Shown: piece after piece, positions 26,278-35,958 of the stretch | How the letters are laid out: every line of letters begins with the position of its first letter | Numbering within the stretch: the first letter of the stretch is position 1 | Assembly: GCF_034350045.1 (NCBI RefSeq) | Contig: NZ_CP133781.1 | Location: 3,334,501-3,398,500 of the forward strand | Length of the DNA: 64,000 bases | DNA from: Pseudomonas sp. CCI4.2 | GTDB lineage: Bacteria; Pseudomonadota; Gammaproteobacteria; Pseudomonadales; Pseudomonadaceae | Direction of reading: 5' to 3' | Translations under genes and position numbers: made by a program | Notes under the pieces: generated by a model | The model's database searches: none | The model's input: the letters and a program-made list of their open reading frames with translations, nothing else | What the model was told of the DNA's origin: nothing

Positions 26278-27285
26278 CTAGTGCCGTGGAAGACGCACGA
26301 TGGGGGCGATGAGTTGATGGTCGGCCGTGGCGTTCAGCTTGACCCGTTTAGGCGTCGCCGATTTGGACAACGCAGACAGGGCGACAAACCAGGCTTTGGG
26401 CATATCAGTCGGCAAACCAACGGGAATCCCGGCCACCTTGGGCGTGAGGTTGAACGCATGCCCCGGCTCCTCGAAGCCCGGCGCCGTGCAATTGATGCAG
26501 GCATAGCCGCCACGGGTGCAGGAGCCTTCACCGTTCCAAAGGCGCGTGTTGCAATCGGCGTGGGCCTGAGTGCCGACGCAGCCGAGGTTTTCCATCATGC
26601 AGCCAATGTCCGACGGCTTCTCGGCACTGGCTTTGTATTCGTAGAATTCGTTGCGGGTGCAACCGTGATGAACCAACTGATCAGCGTAAAGGCGCGGCCG
26701 AGCGAGGATGTCCAGGTCAGACTCGACGAATAATCCCGCAGCCAAAGCCATGAGCGTATCGGTGACCCAGCCCGGATGCGTCGGGCACCCGGCAACGTTG
26801 ATCACCGGCAAACCCCGACGTGAGCGGTAATCTGCGCCCAATAAGCCGCCGATTCGGTGCCCGTCGTATTGCAAGCCGCAGGCATCGGTGGGGTTGTTGC
26901 CGGCAGCGGTGATTCCGCCATATGCCGCGCACGTGCCGATGCCCAGTGTGTATTCGGCGATACCGGCCAAATCCCGGACCCAGTCGATCATCGCCCGACC
27001 GCTGCCAGCCAGCATGTGGAAACGCCCGGTGCCGTTCGGCCCGCGCAGCAAGGAGCCTTCGATGCATAACGCATCCAGGCGGGTGCGGCCCTGTAAGCAG
27101 TCGTTGAGGATGTCGAGCATTTCGTCGCCACTTTCCAGCGACAGCGAGGGATGCCAAAGCAGCTCGATTCCGGCGTTGCGCCACATGCCGGCGAAGTCTT
27201 GGGTGTCGGCGCACAGCAATGACATCGTGCAGCCGCCGCAGCCGCCCGATTGCAGCCAAAGCACGTTGAACGCTTTACCTTCCAT
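26278..27285 (-). CDS. hoxB: HoxB/HupU, regulatory hydrogenase small subunit
   Basis: A 335-residue Fe-S subunit without a Tat signal, so it remains cytoplasmic. The proximal-cluster start LWLQSGGCGGCTMSLLC has the ordinary glycines, not the extra cysteines seen in HupS. Further cysteine motifs are GTCAAYGGITA, INVAGCPTHPGWV and GGYACINCTAPGFEEPGH. ATG at 27285 overlaps the hoxA stop as TGATG, with GGAGGAA upstream. It pairs with HoxC as the H2 receptor. Confidence 0.95.
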   Translation of the reverse strand: MEGKAFNVLWLQSGGCGGCTMSLLCADTQDFAGMWRNAGIELLWHPSLSLESGDEMLDILNDCLQGRTRLDALCIEGSLLRGPNGTGRFHMLAGSGRAMIDWVRDLAGIAEYTLGIGTCAAYGGITAAGNNPTDACGLQYDGHRIGGLLGADYRSRRGLPVINVAGCPTHPGWVTDTLMALAAGLFVESDLDILARPRLYADQLVHHGCTRNEFYEYKASAEKPSDIGCMMENLGCVGTQAHADCNTRLWNGEGSCTRGGYACINCTAPGFEEPGHAFNLTPKVAGIPVGLPTDMPKAWFVALSALSKSATPKRVKLNATADHQLIAPIVRLPRH

Positions 27286-28748
27286 CAAGATTCCTCCAGC
27301 CCGAAGCGACGCAGCTTCTGGCGCAACCCTACGCGGGACAGACCCAATTCACGCGCCGCGTGGGTCTTGTTCCAACGATGACGCAACAACGACTCTTTTA
27401 GCAGTGTTGCCTCAATGGCGTCGAGTTGCTCTTGCAAGGTGCCGGTCGGACTTGAAGTGGGAAGGCTGGCGGCCAGGGCAAGCCGGGCCTGACCTTGCAG
27501 CACTCGCCAGGAGAACGCACGGGCATTAATTTGTGCGCCGTCAGATAGGGCGGCGGCGCGGTAGATCTCGTTGCGCAATTCGCGAATATTGCCGGGCCAG
27601 GAGTAGCCGATCAGGCTGGCCATGGCATCGCTGGCGAACGTGAGTCCCGGCAAGTCAAGTTCCAGACGGGCGTCATCGAGCAGTTTGTTGGCAATTGGCA
27701 ATATATCGGCACTGCGTTCGCGAAGCGGCGGCAGCGCCAGACTGACGCCCGCCAGCCGGTAATAAAGGTCGCTGCGAAAGCGCCCGGTGCGCACGTCTTC
27801 TTCCAGGTCGCGGTGGGTCGCGGCGATCACCCGCACATCGACCCGCACCGTGCTCGATGCGCCCACCGGGCGTAGCTCGCCTTCCTGGAGAACCCGCAGC
27901 AACTTGACCTGAAACGCCGGCGACGTATCACCGATTTCGTCGAGCAGCAGCGTGCCGCCATTCGCGCGTTGAAACAGGCCTACGTGATCCTGATGAGCGC
28001 CGGTAAAGGCGCCGCGCTTGTGCCCGAACAGCTCGGACTCCAGCAGGGTATCGGGCAACGCCGCGCAGTTTTCCATGACAAACGCGTTGGCGGCGCGGGG
28101 GCTGGCATAGTGGATGCCGCGAGCAAGCAGCTCTTTACCGGTACCCGACTCACCCAGCAGCAGCACCGACAGGTCATAGCGGGCGACCCGTGCCGCCATT
28201 TCACAGATGGCGTCGAGCGGGCCGCCGGCAGAACGCACGATGCGTGAAAAGTCGAAGGCATCCCGAACCCGTGTAAGGGCCTCTTGGCTGCGCCGACGCA
28301 ATACCGGCGTCCCGGCGCGCAGCTCAAGATCAAGTCGCTGCATGTGGTTTTGCAGTGACTGGCTTTCCACCGCGCTGCGCACCGTGCTCAGCAAATGCTC
28401 CGGCAACCAGGGCTTAAGCAGGTACTGATAAATCCCTGCGTGGTTGATGCCGTTGATGATGTCTTCTGAATCGGTGTAGCCGGAAAGGACAATCCGTACC
28501 GACTCCGGCCAGCGCTCCCGGACTTCCTTGAGGAACTCAATACCACTCATGCCGGGCATGCGCTGATCACACAGAATCACCGACACCGGATGCTGTTCAA
28601 GCAGCGTGCGCGCCTCAAGCGCCGAATCGGCCAGCAGCACCTCAAACTCCTGATTCAACACCCGCGACAACGATTCTCGCGAGCGCCGTTCGTCGTCCAC
28701 CACAAGAACTGTTGGCAGATCAGATGGCGTGTCAGAGGTCGAAGTCAT
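27285..28748 (-). CDS. hoxA: HoxA/HupR, NtrC-type sigma-54 activator
   Basis: A 487-residue response regulator. The receiver domain (about 10-130) has the acidic pair VDDE and phospho-acceptor Asp in ILCDQRMPGMSG. The central AAA+ domain has [12 protein letters not shown] and the sigma-54 contact loop GAFTGA. A Fis-type helix-turn-helix ends the protein (THAARELGLSRVGLRQKLRR). It should bind upstream of the hupS and hoxN promoters and is controlled by HoxBC and HoxJ. In R. eutropha the homologue is active unphosphorylated; whether that holds here is unknown. It heads hoxABCJ. Confidence 0.95.
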   Translation of the reverse strand: MTSTSDTPSDLPTVLVVDDERRSRESLSRVLNQEFEVLLADSALEARTLLEQHPVSVILCDQRMPGMSGIEFLKEVRERWPESVRIVLSGYTDSEDIINGINHAGIYQYLLKPWLPEHLLSTVRSAVESQSLQNHMQRLDLELRAGTPVLRRRSQEALTRVRDAFDFSRIVRSAGGPLDAICEMAARVARYDLSVLLLGESGTGKELLARGIHYASPRAANAFVMENCAALPDTLLESELFGHKRGAFTGAHQDHVGLFQRANGGTLLLDEIGDTSPAFQVKLLRVLQEGELRPVGASSTVRVDVRVIAATHRDLEEDVRTGRFRSDLYYRLAGVSLALPPLRERSADILPIANKLLDDARLELDLPGLTFASDAMASLIGYSWPGNIRELRNEIYRAAALSDGAQINARAFSWRVLQGQARLALAASLPTSSPTGTLQEQLDAIEATLLKESLLRHRWNKTHAARELGLSRVGLRQKLRRFGLEES

Positions 28749-28990
28749 GGGCAGACAAAGAAGAGAATAGGAAGGTTCACGACGATGCCGAGCTGTTGCG
28801 AATGAGGGGCGATAGTAGCATGGCCGTGGTCGACGGGCGGGTGGTTTGCGGGGTCATCCGATTCATCCGTGTTTTAATCTTCAGGATGTAGCAGAAACTC
28901 CGAAACGTGCCTGCTGCTGTCAGCCACATAACTCAATGACTTGAAAGTTGCGATGTTCTCGTGAAGCCGCAACGGCTCTGGGATTTCATT

Positions 28991-29098
28991 GTGGGAGCAG
29001 GCTTGCCTGCGAAGAAGCCCGTAGTCACGCCGCTGATATCGACCTCAAACCTTGGGTTACCTGCAATGACGCTTTCGTTGGCAAGCCAACTCCCACAG
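28991..29098. repeat. GTGGGAGCAGG-type inverted repeat
   Basis: Same type as the triple copy at 23071-23450: begins GTGGGAGCAGGCTTGCCTGC, centre CGCCGCTGATATCGACCTCA, ends TTGGCAAGCCAACTCCCACA. It is flanked by sequence also found at 60390-60460, so a longer block has been duplicated. Confidence 0.85.
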
Positions 29099-29184
29099 AG
29101 ACTTTTGGCAGACACGGAAGAGTAGGCACTGACATCTGATCGCAGCCTTGCGCAGCTACAGAGACCTTTGCAGCGCCAGAATCC

Positions 29185-29255
29185 GTGGGACCGAATTCAT
29201 TCGGGAAGAGGCTATGTCACTCTTTAAATCCACTCCCGAATACATTCGGTCCCAC
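29185..29255. repeat. GTGGGACCGAATTCATTCGG-type inverted repeat
   Basis: Starts GTGGGACCGAATTCATTCGG and ends with the inverse CCGAATACATTCGGTCCCAC. The 20-base ends pair almost perfectly. Related elements are at 51783-51860 and 55527-55602. Confidence 0.85.
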
Positions 29256-29274
29256 CGGGATTGGTTGTTCCTCG

Positions 29275-29351
29275 GTAGGAGCGAGCGTGTTCGCGAGGCG
29301 GTGTACCTGATACAACCAAATGGATTTTTCGCCAACAAGTTGGCTCCCACA
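29275..29351. repeat. GTAGGAGC-type inverted repeat, diverged
   Basis: Starts GTAGGAGCGAGCGTGTTCGC and ends CGCCAACAAGTTGGCTCCCA. Ends pair imperfectly. Related to the better copies at 39849-39910, 46008-46082 and 50340-50411. Confidence 0.75.
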
Positions 29352-29396
29352 GGTGTATGTCTTCGTAGCACTCGGTCCCAAATGTCGACCAACCCC

Positions 29397-29825
29397 TCAG
29401 CCGTCGACCTCATTTCGCCCCCTAAACGGCCAATCCACCACCGCCCCACTAAACAACGCCACCCACACCAGCACCGGCTGAAACGCCAATCTGGGGCCGT
29501 GATAACCCCAACCCAGCACCATCCCGCCAATGGGCAAATGGTCAATCGCGTGTTTGATGTTCGCCGGGAACACGCACACTGCGTACAGCGCGAGCATGAT
29601 TGCGGCAAGTTTTCGAAAGCGGTGGGTCAACAAAGCGACCGCCCCGATCAGTTCACACAAACCCGTGATAATCACCGTGGCGTGCGGGTAGGGCACCCAG
29701 TCGGGCACGATGCCGACGAAACCGTCGGTGGCGTACAGGTGAAAGATGCCCGCCGTGAAGTAGAACACCGCGACCACCCAGCGCAGGATGCTGCGAGTAC
29801 GCTCGCGTTTGCTGTGATCGGTCAC
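29397..29825 (-). CDS. DoxX-like family membrane protein
   Basis: A 142-residue protein with four membrane segments: WVVAVFYFTAGIFHLY, TVIITGLCELIGAVALL, LAAIMLALYAVCVFPANIKH and VLVWVALFSGAV. The pattern, including FPANIKHAIDHLP, is typical of DoxX-like small membrane proteins. Function is not established for most members; some act in sulfur or redox metabolism. It stands 21 bases after the aldehyde dehydrogenase gene on the same strand and may be co-transcribed. Confidence 0.8.
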   Translation of the reverse strand: MTDHSKRERTRSILRWVVAVFYFTAGIFHLYATDGFVGIVPDWVPYPHATVIITGLCELIGAVALLTHRFRKLAAIMLALYAVCVFPANIKHAIDHLPIGGMVLGWGYHGPRLAFQPVLVWVALFSGAVVDWPFRGRNEVDG

Positions 29826-29846
29826 GGTCTGCCCCCGTTCAAATGA

Positions 29847-31472
29847 TCAGAAAATATAATCAGTGGTCAAAAAATTCGACTCGTGATTATGAATAATCTC
29901 GCTGATCAGTGCTTTGTTGCCGTCCTGGAATTTGGTCGCGACCAAGGTCCTAATTGAAAACACCCGCAACGCGTCATGGACCGATAACGTCCCTTCGGCC
30001 GAGTTTTTCCGGCCGTTGAACGGGAAGGTGTCTGGCCCGCGTTGGCATTGGGCGTTGATGTTGATGCGCCCGACCTGGTTAGCGAAGATGTCCACCAAGC
30101 GTCCGACTTCAGCCGAGTCGTTGCCGAACAGGCTCAGTTGCTGGCCGAAATCCGACTCAAGTACGTAATCGATCACGGTGTCCAGATCGCGGTAGGGGAC
30201 GATGGGCACGACCGGGCCGAATTGTTCTTCGGCATAGATGCGCATCTCGGTGGTGACCGGGTATAGCACCGCCGGGTAGAAGAATGAGCTGCGAATTTCT
30301 CCGCCTTTGGCGTTAACCACCTTCGCGCCTTTACTGACAGCGTCGGCCACCACTGAACTCAGGTAATCGGTTTTGCCTTTTTCTGGCAGCGGCGTCAAAG
30401 ACACGCCGGGTTCCCATGGCATGCCGGGTTTGAGGGCTTCGAGTTTGTGGTTGAATTTCTCGATGAAGCTGTCCACCACCTCTTCGTGAACGAACAAAAT
30501 CTTCAGCGCGGTGCAGCGTTGGCCGTTGAACGACAACGAGCCGGTCAGGCATTCACTGACGGCGTTGTCCAGATCGACGCTTGGCAGCACGATGCCGGGG
30601 TTCTTCGCGTCCAAGCCCAACGCAGCGCGCAAACGGTGAGGTTTCGGGTGCAGTTTTTTCAGGGCGCTGGCGGCTTTGTTGGTGCCGATGAAGGCGAAGA
30701 TGTCCACCTTGCCGCTGGCCATCAGCGCGCTGACGGTTTCTCGGCCGCTGCCGTAGATCACGTTGATCACCCCCGCCGGGAAGCTGTCGCGGAAGGCTTC
30801 GAGCAGCGGACGGATCAACAACACGCCCAGCTTGGCCGGTTTGAAGACCACGGTATTGCCCATGATCAGCGCCGGAATCAGCGTGGTGAAGGTTTCGTTC
30901 AATGGATAGTTATAGGGCCCCATGCACAGGGCGACGCCCATGGGCACGCGACGGATCTGGCCGAGGGTGTCTTGCTCTAGCTCGAAACGACTGGAGCGAC
31001 GGTCCAATTCTTTGAGCGCATTGATGGTTTCGACGATGTAGTCACAGGTGCGGTCGAACTCTTTTTCGGAGTCCTTGAGGGTTTTGCCGATTTCCCACAT
31101 CAGCAGTTTGACCACCGCCGAGCGTTGCTCGCGCATGCGCAGCAAAAACGCTTCAACGTGCTGGATTCGTTCGGCAACGCGCATCGTTGGCCAGCTTCCC
31201 TGGCCACGGGCGTAGGCGTCAACGGCGGCGTCCAGCGCGGTCAAGGCGGTGGCGGCATCCAGTAACGGCGTACTGCCGAGAATGACTTGCTCGTCGCCGT
31301 GATCAGTCGTCAGGTGAACCGGGCTATGAACACGGGCCAGCGGCCCCGGCCAGATTTCCAACACGCCGTTAACCAAATACTCGCGCTGTTCAATTTCACC
31401 GTTGAGTCGATAGATTTCCGGGATGCCGGCAGCGGCGGGAAACAGGTGGTCGAGAACGCTCGCGGTGATCAT
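29847..31472 (-). CDS. gapN: NADP-dependent glyceraldehyde-3-phosphate dehydrogenase-type aldehyde dehydrogenase
   Basis: A 541-residue aldehyde dehydrogenase resembling the non-phosphorylating GAPDH group. It has the catalytic cysteine in FNGQRCTALKILF, the oxyanion Asn in MGPYNYPLNETF, the cofactor stretch VFKPAKLGVLLIRPLLEAF and a C-terminal FPFNGRKNSAEG. An extra N-terminal domain of about 75 residues makes it longer than classic GapN. It would oxidise glyceraldehyde-3-phosphate to 3-phosphoglycerate with NADP, but other aldehydes are possible. The DoxX-like gene follows. Confidence 0.75.
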   Translation of the reverse strand: MITASVLDHLFPAAAGIPEIYRLNGEIEQREYLVNGVLEIWPGPLARVHSPVHLTTDHGDEQVILGSTPLLDAATALTALDAAVDAYARGQGSWPTMRVAERIQHVEAFLLRMREQRSAVVKLLMWEIGKTLKDSEKEFDRTCDYIVETINALKELDRRSSRFELEQDTLGQIRRVPMGVALCMGPYNYPLNETFTTLIPALIMGNTVVFKPAKLGVLLIRPLLEAFRDSFPAGVINVIYGSGRETVSALMASGKVDIFAFIGTNKAASALKKLHPKPHRLRAALGLDAKNPGIVLPSVDLDNAVSECLTGSLSFNGQRCTALKILFVHEEVVDSFIEKFNHKLEALKPGMPWEPGVSLTPLPEKGKTDYLSSVVADAVSKGAKVVNAKGGEIRSSFFYPAVLYPVTTEMRIYAEEQFGPVVPIVPYRDLDTVIDYVLESDFGQQLSLFGNDSAEVGRLVDIFANQVGRININAQCQRGPDTFPFNGRKNSAEGTLSVHDALRVFSIRTLVATKFQDGNKALISEIIHNHESNFLTTDYIF

Positions 31473-31628
31473 GGCTTTACCCCCAGATTGAAAATGTAAC
31501 CTAAAAAATCCAGCTCAATTGCGATTCACTTTCCAACGCAAAGACACTTCTGTCCAGCACTGCCGAGCGATGGAAGTCTCACGTCTCGCGGTTTAAGACT
31601 TGCGCGACGTGGCACTTTTTGTGAATAT

Positions 31629-31650
31629 CCCCTCCCTGTATAGGGAGGGG
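31629..31650 (+). promoter_or_regulatory. Probable operator of the DmeR-type repressor
   Basis: A perfect 8-bp inverted repeat, CCCCTCCC-TGTATA-GGGAGGGG, ends ten bases before the ATG of the repressor gene. RcnR/DmeR/CsoR-family operators contain G/C tracts flanked by AT-rich inverted repeats. Position and sequence fit autorepression of the pair of genes that follows. Confidence 0.65.
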
Positions 31651-31659
31651 GGGTATGGT

Positions 31660-31935
31660 ATGTCTCACATAATGTCTAACAAAGACGAGTTGCTGAAACG
31701 GGTGAAACGCATTGCCGGGCAAATCAACGCCGTGGAGCGCGCTCTGGAGTCCGACCAAGACTGCGCAAAGACCCTGCACTTGGTCGCGGCAACACGGGGT
31801 GCAATCAACGGCTTAATGGATGAACTCATTGAAGCCCACGCCCGCGAGCACGTGGCAAACCCTGAGTTGAGTGACGAAGAGCGCGCCATAGGCGTTGAAG
31901 AACTGCTTGAAGCCATTCGCCGCTATTCAAAATAG
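31660..31935 (+). CDS. dmeR: Metal-sensing repressor, RcnR/FrmR family (DmeR-like)
   Basis: A 91-residue all-helical repressor. The core KDELLKRVKRIAGQINAVERAL, DCAKTLHLVAATRGAINGLMDE and the final EELLEAIRRYSK define the RcnR/CsoR/FrmR family. Metal ligands His3 and Cys in QDCAKTLH with a nearby His are compatible with nickel or cobalt binding; formaldehyde sensing (FrmR) is the alternative. The next gene is a CDF exporter, which favours a DmeR role. I used the ATG at 31660, because the extension upstream would run through the operator. Confidence 0.8.
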   Translation: MSHIMSNKDELLKRVKRIAGQINAVERALESDQDCAKTLHLVAATRGAINGLMDELIEAHAREHVANPELSDEERAIGVEELLEAIRRYSK

Positions 31936-31947
31936 AAGGTCTACACG

Positions 31948-32886
31948 ATGATGAGTTCACAGCTGAATTACACCCACGACCATGTTTTTTTGGGTGCGGC
32001 GCACGATGAAAATGCCCAGCGCACCCTATGGGTGGTAGCACTAACCGTGGTGATGATGGTCGGTGAAATTACGGCAGGTTATCTGACCGGTTCAATGGCC
32101 TTGCTCGCTGATGGTTTTCATATGGCAACGCACGCCGGGGCTTTGGGCATTGCAGCGGCGGCGTATAGCTACGCCAAGCGCAATGCAGCCAGTGCCCGGT
32201 ACAGTTTCGGCACCGGAAAAGTGGGTGATTTGGGCGGGTTTGCGTCGGCGCTGATACTGGGTCTGGTGTCCATAGGGATTGGTTTCGAGTCAGTGCTGCG
32301 GTTGTTTGAACCGACCCACGTGCAATTTGGCACCGCGACGTTGATCGCAATCGTTGGTCTTGCCGTGAACATCGTCAGTGCGCTGTTGCTGTCCGGTAGC
32401 CATGGTCACTACCACCATGAGCACGGGCATGATCATGGTCATGAAACTCACGGCCACGGGGCCCATAGCCAAGACAACAACCTGCGATCAGCCTATGTCC
32501 ATGTGTTGGCGGATGCACTGACCTCCATTCTTGCCATCGCGGCCTTGCTCGCCGGTCGATATTTGGGTTGGGTCTGGCTGGATCCGGCCATGGGCGTGGT
32601 CGGCGCGTTGGTGATTGCGCGCTGGGCCTGGACGCTAATGCGCGACACCGCTGGGGTATTGCTCGACAAGACCGATGACCCTGTCGCGCAAGAAATCCGC
32701 GAGATTCTTGGCGAGACCGACGACGCGACGATTACCGATCTCCACGTATGGCGTGTCGGCCCTGAAGCACGGGCGGCGATTGTCAGCGTCTTGGGCAGTC
32801 CGGCGATCAATGCTGACATCATTCGCCAGCGATTGGCGCCGGTACACGAAGTGACGCACCTGACGGTGGAGTACCGCACAGCCTAG
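31948..32886 (+). CDS. dmeF: Cation diffusion facilitator, DmeF-like Ni/Co exporter
   Basis: A 312-residue CDF antiporter with six membrane helices. The metal sites are visible in the HxxxD-type pairs LLADGFHMATHAGAL and YVHVLADALTSILAI. A histidine-rich loop (HGHYHHEHGHDHGHETHGHG) separates helices 4 and 5, and a cytoplasmic domain with ITDLHVWRVGPEARAA ends the protein. It would export nickel or cobalt, controlled by the repressor 12 bases upstream. It ends 15 bases from a convergent FUSC gene. Confidence 0.88.
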   Translation: MMSSQLNYTHDHVFLGAAHDENAQRTLWVVALTVVMMVGEITAGYLTGSMALLADGFHMATHAGALGIAAAAYSYAKRNAASARYSFGTGKVGDLGGFASALILGLVSIGIGFESVLRLFEPTHVQFGTATLIAIVGLAVNIVSALLLSGSHGHYHHEHGHDHGHETHGHGAHSQDNNLRSAYVHVLADALTSILAIAALLAGRYLGWVWLDPAMGVVGALVIARWAWTLMRDTAGVLLDKTDDPVAQEIREILGETDDATITDLHVWRVGPEARAAIVSVLGSPAINADIIRQRLAPVHEVTHLTVEYRTA

Positions 32887-32900
32887 TGTCGGACCCACCC

Positions 32901-33980
32901 TCAAATCGTCCATTGCCCGGAAACCTTGGCCAGCCGTTGGCGCATGTCGTCGATATTGGCCGCCAATTGCAGCGTCAATAATCGGTAGCCGTCCAGTGCC
33001 GAGTAAACCGGTGTGCCGGTCATGGGGTCTTTTTCCACTCCACTGACCGGCCGCTCAAGCCGCTCTGCGTTGCCGGTTTGCAGGGCGCGAGCCATGCCGA
33101 CTAATTGCATGCGAATTTGTCGGTTTTCGGCTTGCAATGACACTTGTAGCGAGGCTATTGCCCGTCCGTCGTCGGTGGAAGGGCGGGTGCTGGCAAGGAT
33201 TTCCAGAGTGCTGATGCACATCCGCAGATTGCGCTGGATCGCATCCAGTTGGCTCACCGAGATCTTCACTTCCTTGGACACCGAAGGCATTAGCGACCGC
33301 AATTGCACCATGGCGCCGTTCAAGCGGTTCATTAGCTTCAAATACTCATCGTCGGTGACCGATTGACCACTGATGATCCGGGTATGTATCGCCGCGCAAT
33401 CGCGTAGAGCACTGGCCAGGTTGTAGCGCCAGGAGAACACCGCATACAGCGGCAAGGCGAAGGAAAACGCCAGGGCCAGGACGATGCCGATCAGGATGTC
33501 CACGGTGCGCCAAAGGCCATCGGCCACCGGATTGTCGCCATGCCCGGCGACGATAAACACTGTGATCGCCGACAGCAGCGCCGTGTAACCACCTTTGCCA
33601 ATCGCGTGGTAGGCAAAAAAGCCGCACACCACCGAAATGCCGACGTAGGTGAGGGTCGGGCTGCCAAAAAAGGCGAACTGGGCAATAAACAGCAGGCCCA
33701 CCGCTGCACCGATCAGCGTGCCGTACGCGCGTTCGGCGGCTTTTTTGCCGATGTTGCCGTGGTGTTGCAGGCCGCCAATCACCACCAACATGGTGATCGA
33801 GGCCCATTCGCCGTGGGGCAGGTTGATACCGGTGGTCAGCAAGATTGATGCGAGTAAGCCCAGCGACACGCGCACCGAGTGAATCAGCCGTGCGTGGCGG
33901 TAACGCCGATACGGGTCCAGCAACGGCCGCAAGACTTTGCGCAGCATCGACGGAAATCGCGAAGATCGGGAATATTTCAT
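32901..33980 (-). CDS. FUSC family membrane protein
   Basis: A 359-residue protein with an N-terminal bundle of about six membrane segments (ILLTTGINLPHGEWASITMLVVI onward) and a helical cytoplasmic region from about residue 190. The stretch HGNIGKKAAERAYGTLIGAAVG is the FUSC signature seen in YccS and aromatic-acid efflux proteins. Shorter than typical 650-750 residue members, so it represents one membrane module. The substrate is unknown. Confidence 0.8.
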   Translation of the reverse strand: MKYSRSSRFPSMLRKVLRPLLDPYRRYRHARLIHSVRVSLGLLASILLTTGINLPHGEWASITMLVVIGGLQHHGNIGKKAAERAYGTLIGAAVGLLFIAQFAFFGSPTLTYVGISVVCGFFAYHAIGKGGYTALLSAITVFIVAGHGDNPVADGLWRTVDILIGIVLALAFSFALPLYAVFSWRYNLASALRDCAAIHTRIISGQSVTDDEYLKLMNRLNGAMVQLRSLMPSVSKEVKISVSQLDAIQRNLRMCISTLEILASTRPSTDDGRAIASLQVSLQAENRQIRMQLVGMARALQTGNAERLERPVSGVEKDPMTGTPVYSALDGYRLLTLQLAANIDDMRQRLAKVSGQWTI

Positions 33981-34020
33981 CGGATCAATCAGGCCTTATT
34001 GTAAGCGGCAATCGACCGCC

Positions 34021-34509
34021 TTAGAGGCCGAGGCTCAAGCCATTGGCGGGCAACGGCAACGCGGTTTTATAGCGAACCTGCTTCAGCGCGAAACTGGAGC
34101 GAATATTCGCCACGCCGGGCACTTTGGTCAGGAAGTCGAGGAGAAACCGTTCCAGTGATTGAATGGTCGGAACTAGCACCCGGAGCATGTAATCCGGATC
34201 GCCGGCCATTAAATAACACTCCATGACCTCCGGCCGGTCGGCGATGGCGTCTTCGAACACGTGCAACGCTTCTTCGACCTGCTTTTCCAAGCTGACGTGG
34301 ATAAACACGTTCACGTGCAGGCCCAATAATTCGGGGTCTAGCAGGGTGACTTGTTGGCGGATAAGCCCCAATTCCTCCATCGCCTTGACCCGGTTAAAAC
34401 ACGGGGTAGGGGACAGGTTGACTGAGCGTGCGAGGTCCGCGTTGGTGATGCGGGCATTCTCCTGAAGGCTGTTGAGAATCCCTATATCCGTCCTATCCAG
34501 CTTCCTCAT
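34021..34509 (-). CDS. bkdR: BkdR, Lrp/AsnC-family activator of the bkd operon
   Basis: A 162-residue Lrp-type regulator. Helix-turn-helix: [20 protein letters not shown] and [19 protein letters not shown]; the RAM effector domain follows ([19 protein letters not shown]). Divergent from bkdA1 across about 215 bases, as in Pseudomonas putida, where BkdR activates bkd in response to branched-chain amino acids. It may also repress itself. Confidence 0.95.
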   Translation of the reverse strand: MRKLDRTDIGILNSLQENARITNADLARSVNLSPTPCFNRVKAMEELGLIRQQVTLLDPELLGLHVNVFIHVSLEKQVEEALHVFEDAIADRPEVMECYLMAGDPDYMLRVLVPTIQSLERFLLDFLTKVPGVANIRSSFALKQVRYKTALPLPANGLSLGL

Positions 34510-34715
34510 GAGACAAATACGCCTGTTTGTTGTAGTTATTTAGAATAATTGTCTTTAAATGACCGTTCGCGCAACCAACATGAGAAAAATATTCTCCACA
34601 CTCAGGAATATGATTTGTGTAGGACAAGACCTGCATCGGTTTGTCCAACACATTGACACCGCTCCAACGCTTAACCTAACGCCCAATAATAAATACATGA
34701 CAAGACCGAGCGTAG

Positions 34716-35957
<1,242 letters not shown>

Positions 35958-35958
35958 C

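Larger units (their letters stand above)
28749..29396. other. Intergenic region upstream of hoxA, rich in repeats
   Basis: This stretch of about 650 bases holds no gene I can support. Three repeat elements listed separately lie within it (28991-29098, 29185-29255 and 29275-29351). The first 200 bases upstream of hoxA should hold its promoter, but no clear -35/-10 pair stands out. Confidence 0.6.

Noticed and set aside
29148..29846. 232-codon frame on the plus strand
   Set aside because: Its first half is repeat elements and the second half is antisense to the DoxX-like gene.
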